64,000 nt of DNA, from NCBI GenBank assembly GCA_026003015.1, contig BPGL01000002.1, forward strand, positions 248,001-312,000. Reading direction: 5' to 3'. This DNA comes from Actinomycetota bacterium. GTDB lineage: Bacteria > Actinomycetota > UBA4738 > HRBIN12. Positions 59,713-64,000 of the stretch are shown here, in pieces (position 1 is the first letter of the stretch; the number at the start of each line of letters is the position of its first letter). Below the pieces are notes generated by a model. That model was not told the DNA's origin. It ran no database searches and saw only the letters and a program-made list of their open reading frames with translations. A program made the position numbers and the translations under genes.

Positions 59713-60228
59713 GTGTCATTCCGCAAGGGCGATACCGTCGTGCATCCCGAGCACGGCGCGGCCATCGTCGAGGAGCTCCGCGAGAAGGAGTTCCTCGGAG
59801 AGAAGCGGACCTACCTCGTTCTGCGGGTCGTCTACGGCGACCTCACGGTGCTCGTCCCGACCGACTCCACCGACCAGGTCGGCCTGCGTCCCGTGGTCAG
59901 CAAGGCCCAGGTCCGCAAGGTCCTCAAGGTGCTCACCGAGGGCGAGACCTCCTCGGCGGCCAACTGGAGCCGGCGGTTCAAGAACAACCTCGAGAAGCTC
60001 CATTCCGGCGACCCCTTCGAGGTGGCGGAGGTCCTGCGGAACCTCTCGATCCGCGACCGCGACAAGGGTCTGTCCGCCGGGGAGAAGCGGATGGTCGTCA
60101 AGGCCCGACAGATCCTCGTCTCGGAGCTGTCCTACGCCCTGGGCAAGACCGAGGAGGAGGCTGAGGCGATGATCGACGCCACCCTCGACGGGGCCCACGG
60201 GGCGAAGGTCACCGCCGCCGAGGCCTGA
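59713..60228 (+). CDS. carD: CarD/CdnL-type RNA polymerase-binding regulator
   Basis: FRKGDTVVHPEHGAAIVEEL...LVLRVVYGDLTVLVPTDSTDQVGLRPV...NLSIRDRDKGLSAGEKRMVVKARQILVSELSYAL. Confidence 0.95.
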   Translation: MSFRKGDTVVHPEHGAAIVEELREKEFLGEKRTYLVLRVVYGDLTVLVPTDSTDQVGLRPVVSKAQVRKVLKVLTEGETSSAANWSRRFKNNLEKLHSGDPFEVAEVLRNLSIRDRDKGLSAGEKRMVVKARQILVSELSYALGKTEEEAEAMIDATLDGAHGAKVTAAEA

Positions 60229-60340
60229 GCGCCCGAGCGACCCGCCCGACCGCCGCCCGGTCGATTCAGGCCCCCCCGCGCACGGACCGATGACCCTCGG
60301 GAGGGCCCGCCGCGAGCCGCGGCTGGGCCCGGAGAGCCCG

Positions 60341-61409
60341 ATGACGCAGGACGACGGCCACACGGCGAAGCTGCGCGGGCGCCTCGTGGAGGGCGTCCGC
60401 CTGATCTTCCTGCCCGTGCTCGGGGCCGCGGGCTACCAGATCGGAGCGACCGTCGAGGGGGCGACCGGTACCACGACCCTGCTGTACGTCTTCCTCGGCG
60501 CCGCCGTCGGCTACGTCGTGGGCGGGGTCTTCGGGCGGCTGACGCTTCGCGCGGTGCGCGGGCTGGAGCACGAGCTCCGCCGCAAGCCCGCCGCCCAGCT
60601 CGCCGGGGGGGTCGTCGGGCTCGTCGTCGGGCTCGTCGTCGCCGCCCTGCTGATGGTCCCCGCTGCTGTTCCTCCCCGCGGCCACGGCCTGGCCCTCGAT
60701 CGTGTTCATCTACCTCGTGCTCGCGTCGCTCGGCCTGCGGGTCGGGCAGGCGCGCCACGAGGACCTGTTCGCCCTCGTCGGGATGAAGCCGCGCGCGGCG
60801 GCTCCCGGGCGCGGCGACCTGCACGTCGTCGACACGAGCGCGCTGATCGACGGCCGCGTCGTCGACCTCGTGTCGACCGGGTTCGTCACCGGCACGCTCC
60901 TGCTGCACGAGGGGGTCCTTCGCGAGCTCCAGGCGATCGCGGACACCTCCGATCCCCGCCGCCGCGCTCGGGGTCGCCGCGGGCTCGATACGCTCGTGGA
61001 GCTCCAGAAGCTCCCGACGATCGACTGCCAGCTCGTCGAGGAAGCGGGCGTGCTCGACGTCGACGCCGCCCTCGTGCGCCTGGCGCGCGAGCGGGGCGCC
61101 TCGCTGATCACCGTCGACCACAACCTCGCCAAGGTCGCCGAGGCGCTGCGCGTGCCGGTCGCCCAGGTCAACGCGCTCGCGAGCCGGTTCCGGATCCCCT
61201 ACGCCGCCGGCGACGAGGTCGCCGTGCAGCTCGTGAAGGAGGGCCGGGAGGCTGGGCAGGGCGTCGGGTACCTCGAGGACGGAACGATGGTGGTCGTAGA
61301 GCGGGCCGCCGACCGGATCGGCAGCGAGGTGGCCGCGCGCGTGCGCAACGTGATCCAGACAACCACCGGCCGCATGATCTTCGCAGCGCTCGACGGGTCG
61401 ACCGAGTAG
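60341..61409 (+). CDS. PIN/TRAM domain membrane protein, interrupted by a +1 frameshift near 60662
   Basis: N-terminal TM segments then [57 protein letters not shown]...VGYLEDGTMVVVERAADRIGSEVAARVRNVIQTTTGRMIFA; removing one G at 60662 rejoins the ORFs. Confidence 0.9.
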
Positions 61410-61478
61410 TGGCTCGGCGCCGTCGTCCCTGCGCCCGGTCCGACCGGCGGCGGCGGCTCCCTCTGGCATGCTTGGCGG

Positions 61479-62180
61479 GTGGAGACCGCCACTCGCGCGC
61501 GGGCGAGCGCCGTGATCGTCGCGGCCGGCTCGGGCAGCCGGCTCGGTGGTCGCGAGCCGAAGGCGTTCCGGCGACTGGGGGCCCGCTCGATCCTGGCGCG
61601 GGCGGCGGCCGGGGCGGCCTCGGCGCCGGGGGTGGTGCGGATCGTGGTCGCCGTTCCGGCCGGGCTGGAGGCCCGGGCCCGCGAGGAGCTGCGGGACCTC
61701 CCCGTGCCGACCGAGGTCGTGGCCGGCGGGCCGACCCGCCAGGACTCCGTCCGGCTCGGTCTGGAGGCCCTGCCCGAGGACCCGCCGGTCGTGGTGGTCC
61801 ACGATGCCGCCCGGTGCTTCGCGGCTCCGCAGCTGTTCGTGCGCGTGATCGACGCGGTCGCCGCGGGCGCGGTCGGGGCGGTGCCCGTGGTCGAGGTCGT
61901 CGACACGGTCAAGCGGCTCGGGGACGGGCGGGTCCTCGCCACCCTGGAGCGTGCGGAGCTCGCGCTCGCGCAGACGCCGCAGGCCTTCGACCTCGCCGCC
62001 CTGCGGGCCGCGCACGTCCGCGCCGTCGCGCAGGGGCGGCGGGCGAGCGACGACGCCGCGCTCCTCGAGGCCGACCACGAGGTGCTCGCCGTGCCCGGCG
62101 ACCCTGGGAACGTCAAGGTCACGACGCCGTGGGACCTCGTCCTCGCCGAGCGACGCGCTCGCGAGGAAGGGGGTGGGTGA
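61479..62180 (+). CDS. ispD: 2-C-methyl-D-erythritol 4-phosphate cytidylyltransferase
   Basis: AVIVAAGSGSRLGGREPKAFRRLGARSILARA...VVVVHDAARCFAAPQLFVRVIDAV...QTPQAFDLAALRAAH. Confidence 0.95.
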   Translation: METATRARASAVIVAAGSGSRLGGREPKAFRRLGARSILARAAAGAASAPGVVRIVVAVPAGLEARAREELRDLPVPTEVVAGGPTRQDSVRLGLEALPEDPPVVVVHDAARCFAAPQLFVRVIDAVAAGAVGAVPVVEVVDTVKRLGDGRVLATLERAELALAQTPQAFDLAALRAAHVRAVAQGRRASDDAALLEADHEVLAVPGDPGNVKVTTPWDLVLAERRAREEGGG

Positions 62181-62193
62181 GCGGGGTGGGTGC

Positions 62194-62685
62194 GTGAGTC
62201 GAAGCAGGGACGTGGGTGCGTCACCGCGGGTGGGGCTCGGGGTCGACCTTCACCCCTGGGGGGCAGACGGCGAGCTCCGCCTCGGGGGGGTCGTCTTCCC
62301 CGGCCTGCCGGCGCTTCGCGGACACTCCGACGGCGACGTCGTGTGCCACGCCGTGGCCGACGCGCTGCTCGGCGCCGCGGCGCTCGGCGACCTCGGCGAC
62401 CACGCGCCCGAGACCGACCCCGCGTTCGCCGGGATCGCGGGCCCGGAGCTGCTCGGCCGGATCGTGGCGGTCGTCGCGCGGGCGGGGTTCCGACCCGGCG
62501 GGTGCGACGCGACGGTGATCGCTGAGCGCCCGGCGATCGCGCCGCATCGGGAGGCGATCCGCACGAACCTAGCAGCGGTGCTCGACCTGCCGCTCGATCG
62601 CGTATCGGTCAAGGCGACGCGGCCCGAGGGACTCGGGCTCACCGGGGAGGGCGTCGGGTGCCTCGCGGTCGTGGTGCTCGCCTGA
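62194..62685 (+). CDS. ispF: 2-C-methyl-D-erythritol 2,4-cyclodiphosphate synthase
   Basis: VGLGVDLHPW...GLPALRGHSDGDVVCHAVADALLGAAALGDLGDHAPETDP...RVSVKATRPEGLGLTGEGVGCLAVVVL. Confidence 0.96.
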   Translation: MSRSRDVGASPRVGLGVDLHPWGADGELRLGGVVFPGLPALRGHSDGDVVCHAVADALLGAAALGDLGDHAPETDPAFAGIAGPELLGRIVAVVARAGFRPGGCDATVIAERPAIAPHREAIRTNLAAVLDLPLDRVSVKATRPEGLGLTGEGVGCLAVVVLA

Positions 62686-63419
62686 GCCCCGGCGAGGAGG
62701 TCGTCGCCGGGCGTCGGGCCGCGCTCGAGGCCGTGCGGGCGGGTCTCGCCCGCGCGGTGCTGCTCGACGCGCGGGCGCGGGCGACGCCGGGGCTGCGCTC
62801 GCTCGAGGAGGCCGCTCGGCGCGCCGGGGTGGAGCTCCAGCGGGCCCCGCGCAGCGAGCTCGACCGGCTCGCCGAGGACCACCGCGGGGTGGTCGCGGTG
62901 CTCGCCGGCGGCGCGCCGACCCTGGCGGAGCGCGACCTCGCGACGCTCGCGCTTGCCGACGACGCGCTCGCCGTCGTCCTGGACGGGATCGAGGACCCGC
63001 AGAACCTCGGGGCGGCGGCGCGCGTCGCCGAGGTGGCCGGCGCAGCGCTGCTCGTGACCCGTCGGCGCCGCGCCGCGCCGGTCTCCGCGGCGGCGATCCG
63101 GGCTTCCGCGGGGGCGCTCCTGCACCTTCCGCACCTTCGGGCGGCCAACGTCGCCCGCGCGATCGAACGCCTGCAGGCCGTGGGGTTCACCGTCGTCGGG
63201 CTCGCCGGCGAGGCGGATCGGACCGTCTACGACGAGCCCGCGCCGCCGGGTCGACTCGCGATCGTCGTGGGAGCGGAGGGAGCCGGGCTGTCTCGGCTCG
63301 TGCGGGAGCGTTGCGACCTGCTCGTCTCCCTGCCGATGCGCGGGAAGGTGGGCTCGCTCAACGCCGCGACCGCGCTGGCGGCGGCGCTGTACGCCTACGC
63401 GCTGCCGCGTTCCGGATGA
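62658..63419 (+). CDS. rlmB: TrmH/SpoU family 23S rRNA (guanosine-2'-O-)-methyltransferase
   Basis: EVVAGRRAALEAVRAG...VVLDGIEDPQNLGAAARVAEVAGAALLVTRRRRAAPVSAAAIRASAGALLHLP...VVGAEGAGLSRLVRERCDLLVSLPMRGKVGSLNAATALAAALY. Confidence 0.95.
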   Translation: MPRGRGARLSPGEEVVAGRRAALEAVRAGLARAVLLDARARATPGLRSLEEAARRAGVELQRAPRSELDRLAEDHRGVVAVLAGGAPTLAERDLATLALADDALAVVLDGIEDPQNLGAAARVAEVAGAALLVTRRRRAAPVSAAAIRASAGALLHLPHLRAANVARAIERLQAVGFTVVGLAGEADRTVYDEPAPPGRLAIVVGAEGAGLSRLVRERCDLLVSLPMRGKVGSLNAATALAAALYAYALPRSG

Positions 63420-63433
63420 GGGAGGATCGAGCG

Positions 63434-63946
63434 ATGGACCGGGAACCCACGAAGCGCCCGGCGGAGGGAGCCGCCGCCCGCCCCGAGGACCGGCCGATCG
63501 ACCCCGACGCGGTCGCCCGGCTCGAGCGGCTGCCCGCGCCCGGTGGCGCGTCGCCGCGGCCGCTCCTGGCTCGGCCGGCGGCGCGCAGCCCCCTGGTCAC
63601 GACCGCCGGGGCGGTGCTCGTCGTGGTCGGCCTGTTCGTCGGGGTCGTCGCGGTCGCGGCCGTGCGGCCGAGCGACGGTCTGGATCTGCTGGGCGTGCGG
63701 CTGTCGGGTCCGGCGGCCGCGGGAGCCTTCCTCGGTGTCGCGGCCGTCGAGGCGACGGTCGGCGCCCTCGTGCTCGCTCGCCGGCCCCTCGGGCGCCCCC
63801 TCGGGTTCGCCGTCGGCCTCCTCGGCCTCGTCGTCGGGCTCTCGCAGCTGCCCTCCTCGGGGGTGAACGGGATCCCGACCGTGGGGCTCGCCGTGTTCAT
63901 CCTCTACGCGCTCGGGATCGGCGGCGCGGAGTTCCGCCGGCGGTAG
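63434..63946 (+). CDS. Hypothetical membrane protein
   Basis: 170 aa ORF with four hydrophobic segments after a charged N-terminus. Confidence 0.6.
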   Translation: MDREPTKRPAEGAAARPEDRPIDPDAVARLERLPAPGGASPRPLLARPAARSPLVTTAGAVLVVVGLFVGVVAVAAVRPSDGLDLLGVRLSGPAAAGAFLGVAAVEATVGALVLARRPLGRPLGFAVGLLGLVVGLSQLPSSGVNGIPTVGLAVFILYALGIGGAEFRRR

Positions 63947-63956
63947 ACTCGCCGCG

Positions 63957-64000
63957 GCCGGCGTGGCGCAGCCCGGTAGCGCAACCGACTTGTAATCGGT
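63957..64000 (+). tRNA. tRNA-Thr (anticodon TGT), truncated by window end
   Basis: GCCGGCG TG GCGC AGCCCGGTA GCGC A ACCGA CTTGTAA TCGGT: acceptor 5' strand, D-arm and anticodon arm visible. Confidence 0.85.

Overview
This is a 64 kb, high-GC bacterial chromosomal window. Gene content and order look like Actinomycetota housekeeping DNA: topA–tmk–holB, tilS–hpt–ftsH–fol, panC–coaX–lysS, clpC, and carD–PIN/TRAM–ispDF–rlmB. I see no prophage, transposon or CRISPR array. The left half is rich in ion and membrane energetics genes: TerC behind a strong yybP-ykoY (Mn2+) riboswitch candidate, nhaA plus a complete mrpABCDEFG operon, a proton-pumping pyrophosphatase, two TrkA/RCK proteins, and two tandem cassettes of KdpD-like kinase, KdpE-like regulator and KimA-like transporter with no kdpFABC. 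The right half carries folate, pantothenate and isoprenoid genes. Points for follow-up are the riboswitch, the duplicated potassium cassettes with phased GTGAAG repeats, possible RNA switch structures before nhaA and hppA, an alpha/beta-hydrolase in the fol operon that has lost its nucleophile and catalytic His, an MFS::thymidylate kinase fusion, recurrent leaderless-type promoters, and a cluster of single-base frameshifts from about 53 to 61 kb (clpC, coaX, dsbB-like, PIN/TRAM) that looks more like consensus error than biology. All calls come from reading the sequence; no database search was run.
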